Source: DHVE2 group archaeon (GTDB lineage: Archaea > Thermoplasmatota > Thermoplasmata > Thermoplasmatales > Aciduliprofundaceae). Taken from it: DNA of 12,903 nt. A model generated the notes under the pieces. It was given only the letters and a program-made list of their open reading frames with translations. It ran no database searches and was not told where the DNA came from. A program made the translations under genes and the position numbers. Every line of letters starts with the position of its first letter. The first letter of the stretch is position 1. Location: NCBI GenBank assembly GCA_026986135.1, contig JALSPD010000061.1:1-12903 (forward strand), read 5' to 3'. Below are positions 1-5,726 of this stretch, piece after piece.

Positions 1-1
1 T

Positions 2-478
2 GCCTCATGGAGGGATGTTGAGAAATCTCTGCCCTGGGGTGTTGTTTTACTGTATGGAGGTGCCATGACCCTCGGAAGGGGGTTGCAGGTAACGGGGGCA
101 TCACGGTGGATTGCAGGCATGATTCTCGGTTTGATTGGCCATAACCCATATCTTGTCCTTGCAGTGCTCATTGGCATTACCATTCTTATGACCGAGATAA
201 TGAGCCATGCCGCTGCCGTGGCTTTGATGTTGCCCATTGGTACTGGCATTGCAGTTTTATCCGGACTAAATGTTTCTAATGTGGCCATGGCTATAGCCAT
301 ATCTGGCGGATTTGGATATGCGCTGCTACTTGGCACACCTGGAAATATCCTTACTTACAGCACTGGATATTTCAAGCAGCGAGATATAGTGAAATCTGGA
401 ATAATTGCGGATATGGCTGGATGGGTAATAGTGTTCCTGTTTTCAGCGTTTATATGGAATGCAGTAGGGGTGGTTTAG
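2..478 (+). CDS. DASS/SLC13-type permease, C-terminal part (5' end outside window)
   Basis: This is the C-terminal 158 residues of an integral membrane transporter; the frame is open from base 2 and continues upstream, so the internal ATG at 65 is not the start. The text around residues 11-25 (LPWGVVLLYGGAMTLG) followed by a TG-x-S-x-WI stretch is typical of the divalent anion:Na+ symporter family, which moves sulfate, phosphate or dicarboxylates. Hydrophobic segments alternate to the end, and GTPGN followed by YSTGYFKQRDIVKSG matches the usual G-T-x-x-N then G-x-x-x-x-x-D-x-x-K-x-G ending of the family. The second SNT ion-binding motif reads S-H-A here (bases 203-211), within TEIMSHAAAVALMLPI. 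The stop is followed after one base by the next gene, so the two are probably cotranscribed. The family call is fairly firm; substrate and coupling ion cannot be read from this fragment. Confidence 0.8.
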   Translation, partial: ASWRDVEKSLPWGVVLLYGGAMTLGRGLQVTGASRWIAGMILGLIGHNPYLVLAVLIGITILMTEIMSHAAAVALMLPIGTGIAVLSGLNVSNVAMAIAISGGFGYALLLGTPGNILTYSTGYFKQRDIVKSGIIADMAGWVIVFLFSAFIWNAVGVV

Positions 479-479
479 A

Positions 480-1100
480 ATGAGATGTATAATCCCTGTT
501 CATCAGGAATACTATCCAGGTAATTCCCTTGAAAGATCAAGGCTTGTATGTCAGGAATTAACAATTCTTTACATTTTTGATGCGAACCTTCTGGAAAAAA
601 TAAGGAGTGAAACTTCTTACACGCTCCCCTCTAATGCGATTGAGGACATGGAAAACTACATTGTGGAAATCCAGAAAAGGGAGGCGGAGAAACTATCAAG
701 AAAATATGATGCTAATCTGAAATTCGTTCTTTCGGATTATATGGGGGCTATTGAGGATGAAGTCATCAGGGGATCTTACGATTTACTGATGACGGATCAT
801 ATGCGAAGAAGATTTTTGCACTTATCTCTGCCTGTATGGATCGATCGTGGAGAGCCTGTTGATAGGATAGGTTTCTATGTGGGCGATGCCACAAAAATAA
901 AAACTCTTGTGCGTCAGATTGATTTCTTAAGAAAGATTGCAGAGGTGTGTGATGCAGAGATGTGTATCATTCCAAAAAGCAGTGATATATTGAATATACT
1001 TTCCGAGAAGGAATGTGGGAGATTGGGTGGCACGGTGGCAGTTCAGCGCCCTTATTTCTCGCAATGGAAAAAATGGTCCGGTAATCTGATCTTGATCTGA
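480..1100 (+). CDS. Universal-stress-protein-like small soluble protein
   Basis: This 206-residue protein has no signal peptide or membrane segment. Its layout suggests two alpha/beta halves: residues 1-105 end in a strand-like SYDLLMTDH, at the place where Usp proteins have the D-L-I-V-M-G-T-H strand, and a second half starts at about residue 125 (VDRIGFYVGDATKIKTLVRQ) with a strand then a helix, as a Usp domain would. The G-x2-G-x9-G-(S/T) nucleotide loop of ATP-binding Usp proteins is not visible, so any Usp fold here is degenerate or of the non-ATP type. The start at 480 lies one base after the permease stop, with a weak purine-rich AGGGGTGG seven bases upstream. The linkage suggests a regulatory or sensing partner of the permease. 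The Usp assignment is a by-eye inference; the protein could be an unrelated alpha/beta fold. Confidence 0.5.
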   Translation: MRCIIPVHQEYYPGNSLERSRLVCQELTILYIFDANLLEKIRSETSYTLPSNAIEDMENYIVEIQKREAEKLSRKYDANLKFVLSDYMGAIEDEVIRGSYDLLMTDHMRRRFLHLSLPVWIDRGEPVDRIGFYVGDATKIKTLVRQIDFLRKIAEVCDAEMCIIPKSSDILNILSEKECGRLGGTVAVQRPYFSQWKKWSGNLILI

Positions 1101-1115
1101 TATTTTCCCAATTTT
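1101..1115 (+). terminator. T-rich stretch after the permease operon
   Basis: Directly after the TGA of the Usp-like gene come two T4 runs separated by CCCAA. Archaeal RNA polymerase can terminate on short T-rich tracts without a hairpin, and the next gene has its own promoter, so this is a plausible terminator. The evidence is composition only. Confidence 0.3.
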
Positions 1116-1133
1116 AAATCTTAAAATTCATAA

Positions 1134-1150
1134 CGCGAAAATTTAAAATA
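1134..1150 (+). promoter_or_regulatory. Promoter of lplA: BRE plus TATA box, leaderless start
   Basis: CGCGAAA (1134-1140) is a good purine-rich TFB recognition element and runs directly into ATTTAAAATA (1141-1150), a TATA box. The box is centred about 27 bases before the ATG at 1173, which puts the expected transcription start at or next to the A of the start codon. No Shine-Dalgarno sequence is present, which fits a leaderless mRNA. Confidence 0.7.
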
Positions 1151-1172
1151 AAGTTCAAAATATACAGCTACC

Positions 1173-1910
1173 ATGCAACTACGGGTTATCTACGATGGAA
1201 AAAGGGGCGCATACTGGAATATGGCGTTTGATGAATCCCTCCTTGTTCATCTGGATGAGATTGGCCCAACTCTCCGTGTTTATGGATGGAATCCGCCAGC
1301 TGTAAGCATTGGTTACTTCCAGAGTATGGAGGAGGAGGTTAATGTAGAAAAAGCCAGAGAGATGGGTGTGGATCTTGTCAGAAGGATTACAGGTGGAGGT
1401 GCAGTTTATCACAAATATGAAGTTACCTATTCCATCACCCTTCCAGAGGTAAAGGGGAGGATACTTGATTCGTATCTCGTGATAGATATGGGTATTATTA
1501 AAGCGCTTCAAAATCTCGGTTTGAATGCAAAACATCACGGAATAAATGATGTGGTGGTAAATGGAAAGAAAATATCTGGAAATGCCCAAACACGCAAGTA
1601 CGGAGGTCTTCTCCAGCATGGGACCTTGCTTATGGATGTTAATGTGGATGAGATGTTTGAAATTCTGAGAGTTCCAGAGGAGAAGTTGAGGGATAAGGTT
1701 ATAGACAATGTGAAGCATAGAGTAACATCTTTAAAGCATGAGGGGGTAAATATTGAGTTTGAGGAGCTTCAGAAGGTCCTTGTGGATGGGTTCAGAGAGG
1801 CATTGAACGCTAAGATTTACGAAGATGAAGTTCCAGATAAGGTTTATGAATATGCCAGAAAACTGGAGGTGGAGAAGTATGCAACCCCCGAGTGGAATTT
1901 CAGAAGGTAG
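1173..1910 (+). CDS. lplA: Lipoate-protein ligase A, catalytic subunit
   Basis: This 245-residue cytoplasmic enzyme should activate lipoate with ATP and transfer it to the lipoyl lysine of E2 or GcvH proteins. Visible family motifs are RVYGWNPPAVSIGYFQ (residues 35-50), the lipoate/adenylate loop RRITGGGAVYH (70-80), and ND-VVVNGKKISGNAQ (125-139), whose Lys133 matches the conserved lysine that contacts the lipoyl-adenylate. The chain ends at KYATPEWNFRR, the usual end of the catalytic domain, so the C-terminal accessory domain of bacterial LplA is absent. It is encoded by the next, overlapping gene. In Thermoplasma acidophilum LplA and LplB are known to be separate proteins that are both needed for lipoate activation. 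The ATG at 1173 is supported by the promoter spacing. Confidence 0.93.
   Translation: MQLRVIYDGKRGAYWNMAFDESLLVHLDEIGPTLRVYGWNPPAVSIGYFQSMEEEVNVEKAREMGVDLVRRITGGGAVYHKYEVTYSITLPEVKGRILDSYLVIDMGIIKALQNLGLNAKHHGINDVVVNGKKISGNAQTRKYGGLLQHGTLLMDVNVDEMFEILRVPEEKLRDKVIDNVKHRVTSLKHEGVNIEFEELQKVLVDGFREALNAKIYEDEVPDKVYEYARKLEVEKYATPEWNFRR
1865..1871 (+). promoter_or_regulatory. Shine-Dalgarno site deciding the lplB start
   Basis: GGAGGTG lies inside the end of lplA, seven bases before the ATG at 1879. It favours this ATG over the in-frame ATG at 1825, which has no comparable site and would add 18 residues that are only an out-of-frame reading of lplA. Confidence 0.7.
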
Positions 1911-2169
1911 AGCCGCATATAAAAGCGGTAAACTCATAAAAGTTCATGCTCTTTTCAGAGATGATGAGATTGTTGATATAAAAATAACCGGCGATTTCTT
2001 CATATATCCCGAAGAAAAGATTGAAAATATTGAAAGAAAATTGAGAAACAGAAGACTTAACGATGCCATAGAGGTTATTGAGGAGGAGATGAAGGATACT
2101 GAGTACGAGGGCATATCTCCTGAGGCACTGTGGAATGCAATAAGAGAGGCCTGGATGAGGAGAAAATGA
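1879..2169 (+). CDS. lplB: Lipoate-protein ligase accessory subunit LplB
   Basis: This 96-residue protein is the separate C-terminal domain of a bipartite lipoate ligase. KSGKLIKVHALFRDDEIVDI (residues 15-34), then KITGDFFIYPEE and a helical remainder, gives the strand-strand-GDFF-x-YP-helix pattern of this domain. In Thermoplasma, LplB is required together with LplA for formation of lipoyl-AMP, and the two subunits form a complex. The gene begins 32 bases before the end of lplA in another frame and ends in an ATGA overlap with the methyltransferase start, so translation of the cluster is probably coupled. The start is set by the GGAGGTG site seven bases upstream. The call is firm because of motif and neighbour together. 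Confidence 0.88.
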   Translation: MQPPSGISEGRAAYKSGKLIKVHALFRDDEIVDIKITGDFFIYPEEKIENIERKLRNRRLNDAIEVIEEEMKDTEYEGISPEALWNAIREAWMRRK

Positions 2170-3056
2170 AAATAGAGGCGTATAAAGACATAATTCCGGA
2201 TTTTGAGGAATTTAGAAGGATAATGGCTACCCCCCAGCCCTACTGGATGCGGGTAAATACACTCAAAATCTCAGAGAAAGATCTTATAGCGCGGTTGGAG
2301 AACAAGGGTTTCAGGTTTGAGCGATACAGGGACTGGAATGCTTATATGATCGTAGAATCCCCCGTGAAGCATCCTGGAGCCACTTTTGAGCATTCTCTTG
2401 GGTATTACTATATACAGGATTTTGCATCTATGATACCTCCTATCGTACTGAAACCCAGGAAGGGTGAGAGGATACTTGACATGGCTGCTGCGCCGGGTAG
2501 CAAAACAACACAGATCGCTGCAATGGTTGATGATTCAGCTACAATTGTTGCAAATGATATTAGGGATGATCGTATACGTGCGCTTGCGGGTAATGTTGAG
2601 AGGGTGGGGGCAACCAGTGTTATTATTACGAGGGGAGATGCTAGGGCAAAGAGATTTGGAATGACTTTTGACAGGATTCTGCTGGATGCACCCTGCACAG
2701 GTGAGGGTGTTGTCAGGAAAACGCCCCGTAAGAGAGAGCCAGATCTGCGGGAACACATAAAATTTTCAAAGATGCAGATGAGAATGGTTGAGAATGCCTA
2801 CAGACATCTTAAAGATGGTGGAGTGATGGTTTATTCTACCTGCACATACAATCCCCTTGAGAATGAGCATGTTGTGCAGTACGCGGTTGATGAGGTGGGA
2901 TTTGTGCCGCTTCAAATTGATATAGATATCCCGTATGAGAGAGGTGTAAGGGAATGGCGTGAAAGGTCTTTTGAAGGTATTTGGGATAAGGTAATTAGGG
3001 TATATCCTCACAGGATCAACACAGGGGGTATGTTCATTGCACTTCTTAAAAAATAA
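2166..3056 (+). CDS. NOL1/NOP2/Sun (NSUN) family RNA cytosine-C5 methyltransferase
   Basis: This 296-residue cytoplasmic enzyme should transfer a methyl group from SAM to C5 of cytosine in tRNA or rRNA. The SAM-binding motif I is LDMAAAPGSKTTQ (104-116). Motif IV is LDAPCTGEG with Cys177, the family's product-release cysteine. Motif VI is YSTCTYNPLENE with Cys226, the expected nucleophile. TGGMFIALLKK closes the Rossmann fold. Residues 1-80 form the usual small N-terminal region that precedes YYIQDFASMIPP. There is no C-terminal PUA domain in this chain; the next gene appears to supply one. I chose the ATG at 2166, which overlaps the lplB stop and has GAGGAG at 2157-2162, over the ATG at 2130. 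The length resembles the short archaeal Trm4-type enzymes, but the modified position is not readable. Confidence 0.92.
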   Translation: MKIEAYKDIIPDFEEFRRIMATPQPYWMRVNTLKISEKDLIARLENKGFRFERYRDWNAYMIVESPVKHPGATFEHSLGYYYIQDFASMIPPIVLKPRKGERILDMAAAPGSKTTQIAAMVDDSATIVANDIRDDRIRALAGNVERVGATSVIITRGDARAKRFGMTFDRILLDAPCTGEGVVRKTPRKREPDLREHIKFSKMQMRMVENAYRHLKDGGVMVYSTCTYNPLENEHVVQYAVDEVGFVPLQIDIDIPYERGVREWRERSFEGIWDKVIRVYPHRINTGGMFIALLKK

Positions 3057-3468
3057 TTCATACAGAGAATATTTCGTGGAGAGATTTGGAATACCTGTCA
3101 GAATAGTGGGGGATTTTGACTTCTACGAATATGGAAAAGGCGTGTGGGCAACTCGTGCCACGACCATACCGTCTGTAAAAATTGAAACCCTTGGGATACG
3201 TGCTCTCAGGATCTCGGGATCTCTAAAACCCACAACCGCATTCTTGAGGATTGTGGGTAAATATGCATCAAAGAATGTTGTTTATTTGAATAAATCCAGC
3301 GGATTATCCTTTTTAAAGGGTTCAGTTATTCAAGGTGTGTGCGGAGATATGCGAGGATATGTGGTGGTTAGAACTGAAAATGATATACTTGGCTGTGGTA
3401 TGTGCAAGGAAGGATCTCTTATAAGTCAGATTCCAAAGAAGTACCGTCCAGATAGCAGCTGGATTTAA
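3037..3468 (+). CDS. Small PUA-like RNA-binding protein, probable partner of the methyltransferase
   Basis: This 143-residue protein starts at a TTG with GGGGG at 3024-3028 and overlaps the methyltransferase end by 20 bases. The C-terminal half, from FLKGSVIQGVCGDMRGYVVV (93-112) through ENDILGCGMCKEGSLISQIPKKYR, resembles the PUA-like domain found at the end of RsmF/NOL1-type methyltransferases: a glycine turn, a V-x-V strand, an L-G-x-G turn, then a polar stretch ending in P-K-x-R. It probably binds the RNA substrate in trans or in complex with the upstream enzyme. The N-terminal part (FGIPVRIVGDFDFYEYGKGVWATR) is not recognised. No in-frame ATG exists near the start, and the REYFVERFG stretch argues that translation begins close to the TTG. 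Its stop overlaps the convergent thiI stop by four bases. Confidence 0.65.
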   Translation: MHFLKNNSYREYFVERFGIPVRIVGDFDFYEYGKGVWATRATTIPSVKIETLGIRALRISGSLKPTTAFLRIVGKYASKNVVYLNKSSGLSFLKGSVIQGVCGDMRGYVVVRTENDILGCGMCKEGSLISQIPKKYRPDSSWI

Positions 3469-4547
3469 CTTATTTCCAGTTTTTTCAATATCTCTTCAAA
3501 TTTTTCAGGTTTGCTTCTCGTAACCACATGCCTCGGTCTGAACGGGCATTCCTCTTCCTTTTCCGAGATAAAGATGTCGTATGTACCTATCTCTTTTGCT
3601 ATTCTCTCTATATCCACCTTATCCATGCCTATTAACGGACGATAAATTGGATAATCGGTAGCCCTTGTCTCCAGCATCATGTTGTGAAGCGTCTGAGAGG
3701 CCACCTGGCCCAGAGAATCACCGGTAACGATTCCAAGGGCACCTACCTTCTTTGCTATTTTATCTGCCTCTTTAAGCATAAGGTACTTGCATAGCACACA
3801 GGTCCATTCATCTCTTTTTATGGTCTTTAACATTTTCCTGTATTTATCAAGGACCGCTGTGTGTGGTATGATCATCAGATTTATTTCTCTTGGAGAGTAC
3901 TCACTGAGAGCCTTTACATATCTTCTTACTTTTTTTTCTCCAACAGGTCCCTGGGAGAAATGCAACGCGTATATTACTGCGCCTCTTCTCATCATCATAT
4001 ATCCTGCGACAGGAGAGTCCATCCCAGGAGATAGAAGAAGCAGAAGCTTTCCAGCTGTTCCGACGGGCAGCCCCCCGATTCCAGGCAGTGTTTCAAAGAA
4101 AACATACGCCTTGGAATTTATGATCTCAATACCAACAACCAGGTCCGGGTTATTAAGGTCAACCTTCCATCCGAATTCTCTAACTATTCTTTCTCCAATC
4201 TCAGCATTTATTTCAGGGGATGTTTTTGGAAAGTTCTTATCAAGCCTCTGTGTGTGAACTGCAAAAGATGATGGTTTCAACCCCTTAAGAGATGAAATAA
4301 GGTATGGTTCAACCTCCTCGTATTCCAACTCCTTAGCAGGGGAAACTGAAACAACTCCCGGACATCTGGATATGAGATTCGCGGATTTTTCAGAGGCATA
4401 CACGAATATCCTGCCCCTAACAATTTTCGTATGCGATCTGAATCCATATCTCTTTAGTTTCTTCTCTATATTTTTTGCCAGGGTCTCCTCAAATGCACTC
4501 CGATTTTTTCCCTTAAGGCCAATTTCACCATAGCGAACCAGAAGCAT
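3465..4547 (-). CDS. thiI: tRNA 4-thiouridine synthetase ThiI, rhodanese-less archaeal form
   Basis: This 360-residue cytoplasmic enzyme should adenylate U8 of tRNA and exchange it for sulfur to give 4-thiouridine. The N-terminus (MLLVRYGEIGLKGKNR) begins the ferredoxin-like domain, a THUMP domain follows to about residue 160, and the PP-loop is SPGMDSP (173-179), a variant of the usual SGG-x-DSP. The family signature continues with CVLCK (250-254) and VTGDSLGQVASQTLHN (274-289). There is no C-terminal rhodanese domain, so the sulfur carrier cysteine of bacterial ThiI is missing. Instead Cys250, Cys253 and Cys334 match in spacing the CxxC plus distant cysteine reported as essential in Methanococcus maripaludis ThiI, where an Fe-S cluster has been proposed. 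It is divergent from the exchanger gene. Confidence 0.93.
   Translation of the reverse strand: MLLVRYGEIGLKGKNRSAFEETLAKNIEKKLKRYGFRSHTKIVRGRIFVYASEKSANLISRCPGVVSVSPAKELEYEEVEPYLISSLKGLKPSSFAVHTQRLDKNFPKTSPEINAEIGERIVREFGWKVDLNNPDLVVGIEIINSKAYVFFETLPGIGGLPVGTAGKLLLLLSPGMDSPVAGYMMMRRGAVIYALHFSQGPVGEKKVRRYVKALSEYSPREINLMIIPHTAVLDKYRKMLKTIKRDEWTCVLCKYLMLKEADKIAKKVGALGIVTGDSLGQVASQTLHNMMLETRATDYPIYRPLIGMDKVDIERIAKEIGTYDIFISEKEEECPFRPRHVVTRSKPEKFEEILKKLEIS
3478..3508 (+). terminator. T-rich region after the lplA cluster
   Basis: After the stop of the PUA-like gene the plus strand carries a T7 run (3480-3486) and a T5 run (3502-3506). They may end transcription of the plus-strand cluster, but they are also simply the lysine codons at the end of thiI, so the call is weak. 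Confidence 0.25.
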
Positions 4548-4569
4548 TAACTGTGAAGATTTAAAAAAC

Positions 4570-4577
4570 TATAAAAA
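4570..4577 (-). promoter_or_regulatory. Promoter of thiI: TATA box, leaderless start
   Basis: On the minus strand TTTTTATA is centred about 26 bases before the thiI ATG at 4547. No Shine-Dalgarno sequence lies between them, so a leaderless transcript is expected. The flanking BRE is not convincing. Confidence 0.55.
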
Positions 4578-4586
4578 CAATGCGCC

Positions 4587-4611
4587 CCACATCTGTGGAT
4601 GCCAATCCACA
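4587..4611. promoter_or_regulatory. Inverted repeat between divergent thiI and exchanger promoters, candidate operator
   Basis: TGTGGAT (4594-4600), GCCA, ATCCACA (4605-4611) is a perfect seven-base inverted repeat. The left arm also pairs with CCACA at 4587-4591 (CCACA-TC-TGTGG), giving three copies of the same five-base core in 25 bases. It sits about ten bases from the thiI TATA box and directly beside the exchanger TATA box, where TFB would bind. A regulator bound here could affect both genes. This is inferred from position and symmetry only. Confidence 0.5.
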
Positions 4612-4625
4612 AAATTAATTATATT
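4611..4625 (+). promoter_or_regulatory. Promoter of the cation exchanger gene: TATA-like A/T block
   Basis: The all-A/T stretch around TTAATTATAT (4615-4624) is centred about 27 bases before the ATG at 4646. That spacing supports a leaderless mRNA and the choice of this ATG over the in-frame TTG at 4628. Confidence 0.55.
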
Positions 4626-4645
4626 GGTTGCATATCTGTGAGCTA

Positions 4646-5644
4646 ATGCGATACAAATTGCCCATTTTCATAGTTGCTACAGTTCTGTCATTTCCACTCT
4701 ACTTTATGATGGGAGCCCACTGTAAAGATTTGCCTTTTTTGGGGCTCTCTTTTCTGGTGGGTATTTATCTTCTGGTAGATGGAAGCGATTATTTTGTTGA
4801 GGGTGCTGCGAGTATTGCAAACCATTTAAAGGTTAGCGAGCATACCATAGGCCTTACGATTGTTGCACTTGCAACTTCCCTTCCGGAGATGGCAGTTTCT
4901 GATATTGCCTCTTTTTATGGGCATCCAGAGACAGCGTGGGGTAACGCTGTTGGAAGTAATATAGCCAATATAGGCCTGGTGCTGGGTGTGGCAGCAATAC
5001 TTATGCCTCTATCCCTCTCAAAGTACATTAAAAGGGATTCAATAACCCTTGCTCTTGTTACCCTTCTGCTTCTACTTTTTCTTGTTCTGTTCAATGCCAT
5101 ATTCTGGTGGATGGGGCTTGTGTTCCTCATAATCTATCTTATTTATTTGAACGACATAAGGGGGCGTTCAGAGGATATTGAGGAAATTGAACCTGAAAAA
5201 AGCATGGTTATTTCAGTAATTCTAACAATCTTCGGTGCACTTGGAATTGTATGGGGTGCAAATGTGCTTGTTGATTCTGCCATTAACATCTCGCTGGTTC
5301 TTGGAATACCCGAAGTTGTAATAGCGACAACGGCTATTGCAGTAGGCACTTCTCTTCCAGAGCTGGCCACAACAATCTCTGCAACAATAAAAAAGAGGCA
5401 TGGCATCGCAGTTGGCAATGTTATCGGCAGTAATGTGTTCAACACACTGGTTGTTCTGGGCTCTGCATCGGTGATCCACAGTATCCCTCTTCATTCAGAG
5501 GATTTGTTTGTCACCACTCTTTTTCTCGTAGTTCTGACATTCCTGCTGGTTATTTTCTCTCTACGTCAGAGACTCGGAAAGATGGAAGGCATCTCCTTTA
5601 TTTTACTCTATGGACTTTTCCTGTGCGCACTTCTCCTGCTATGA
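4646..5644 (+). CDS. Na+/Ca2+-exchanger-type (CaCA family) cation antiporter
   Basis: This 332-residue membrane protein should exchange Ca2+ or another cation for Na+ or H+. The two inverted alpha repeats are clear: alpha-1 has GLTIVALATSLPE with Glu81 and NAVGSNIANIGLVLG (100-114), and alpha-2 has TTAIAVGTSLPE with Glu239 and GNVIGSNVFNTLVVLG (257-272). The two glutamates are the family's ion ligands. By eye, the second-repeat position that is Asp240 in the Methanocaldococcus NCX is Asn263 here, as in many prokaryotic homologues. A hydrophilic acidic loop (EDIEEIEPEK, 176-185) separates the halves. There are about ten or eleven membrane segments, including an extra N-terminal one (LPIFIVATVLSFPLYFMM) before the usual first helix. 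The ATG at 4646 is chosen by promoter spacing; the TTG at 4628 would add six residues. Confidence 0.9.
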   Translation: MRYKLPIFIVATVLSFPLYFMMGAHCKDLPFLGLSFLVGIYLLVDGSDYFVEGAASIANHLKVSEHTIGLTIVALATSLPEMAVSDIASFYGHPETAWGNAVGSNIANIGLVLGVAAILMPLSLSKYIKRDSITLALVTLLLLLFLVLFNAIFWWMGLVFLIIYLIYLNDIRGRSEDIEEIEPEKSMVISVILTIFGALGIVWGANVLVDSAINISLVLGIPEVVIATTAIAVGTSLPELATTISATIKKRHGIAVGNVIGSNVFNTLVVLGSASVIHSIPLHSEDLFVTTLFLVVLTFLLVIFSLRQRLGKMEGISFILLYGLFLCALLLL

Positions 5645-5678
5645 TTTGCTAATACCACTAATATTTTACAACGCTAAT

Positions 5679-5694
5679 GGAAATTTTTATATAT
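5679..5694 (+). promoter_or_regulatory. Promoter of the propeller protein gene: BRE plus TATA box
   Basis: GGAAA (5679-5683) followed by TTTTTATATAT (5684-5694) is a good BRE/TATA pair. It is centred about 37 bases before the ATG at 5727, ten more than at the leaderless genes, so a short leader of about 10-13 bases is expected. Confidence 0.65.
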
Positions 5695-5714
5695 CTAAAT
5701 TCACTTCCTTATCT

Positions 5715-5719
5715 GGAGG
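5715..5719 (+). promoter_or_regulatory. Shine-Dalgarno site of the propeller protein gene
   Basis: GGAGG lies seven bases before the ATG at 5727 and near the predicted 5' end of the transcript. It decides the start against the upstream in-frame ATG at 5610, which lies inside the exchanger gene and upstream of the promoter. Confidence 0.65.
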
Positions 5720-5726
5720 CCTGGAT

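Noticed and set aside
1179..1718. 179-codon minus-strand open frame opposite lplA
   Set aside because: It is a shadow of the lplA reading frame with no start signals.
1825..1878. Longer form of LplB starting 18 codons earlier
   Set aside because: The added residues are an out-of-frame reading of lplA; the ATG at 1879 has a strong ribosome site and a length suited to the family.
3448..3462. CCAG...CTGG inverted repeat near the convergent ends of the PUA-like gene and thiI, considered as a terminator hairpin
   Set aside because: The arms are only four bases, lie within coding sequence and are not followed by a proper T tract on the same side.
5610..5726. N-terminal extension of the propeller protein from an upstream ATG
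   Set aside because: This ATG lies inside the exchanger gene and upstream of the TATA box at 5684-5694; the ATG at 5727 has GGAGG seven bases before it.
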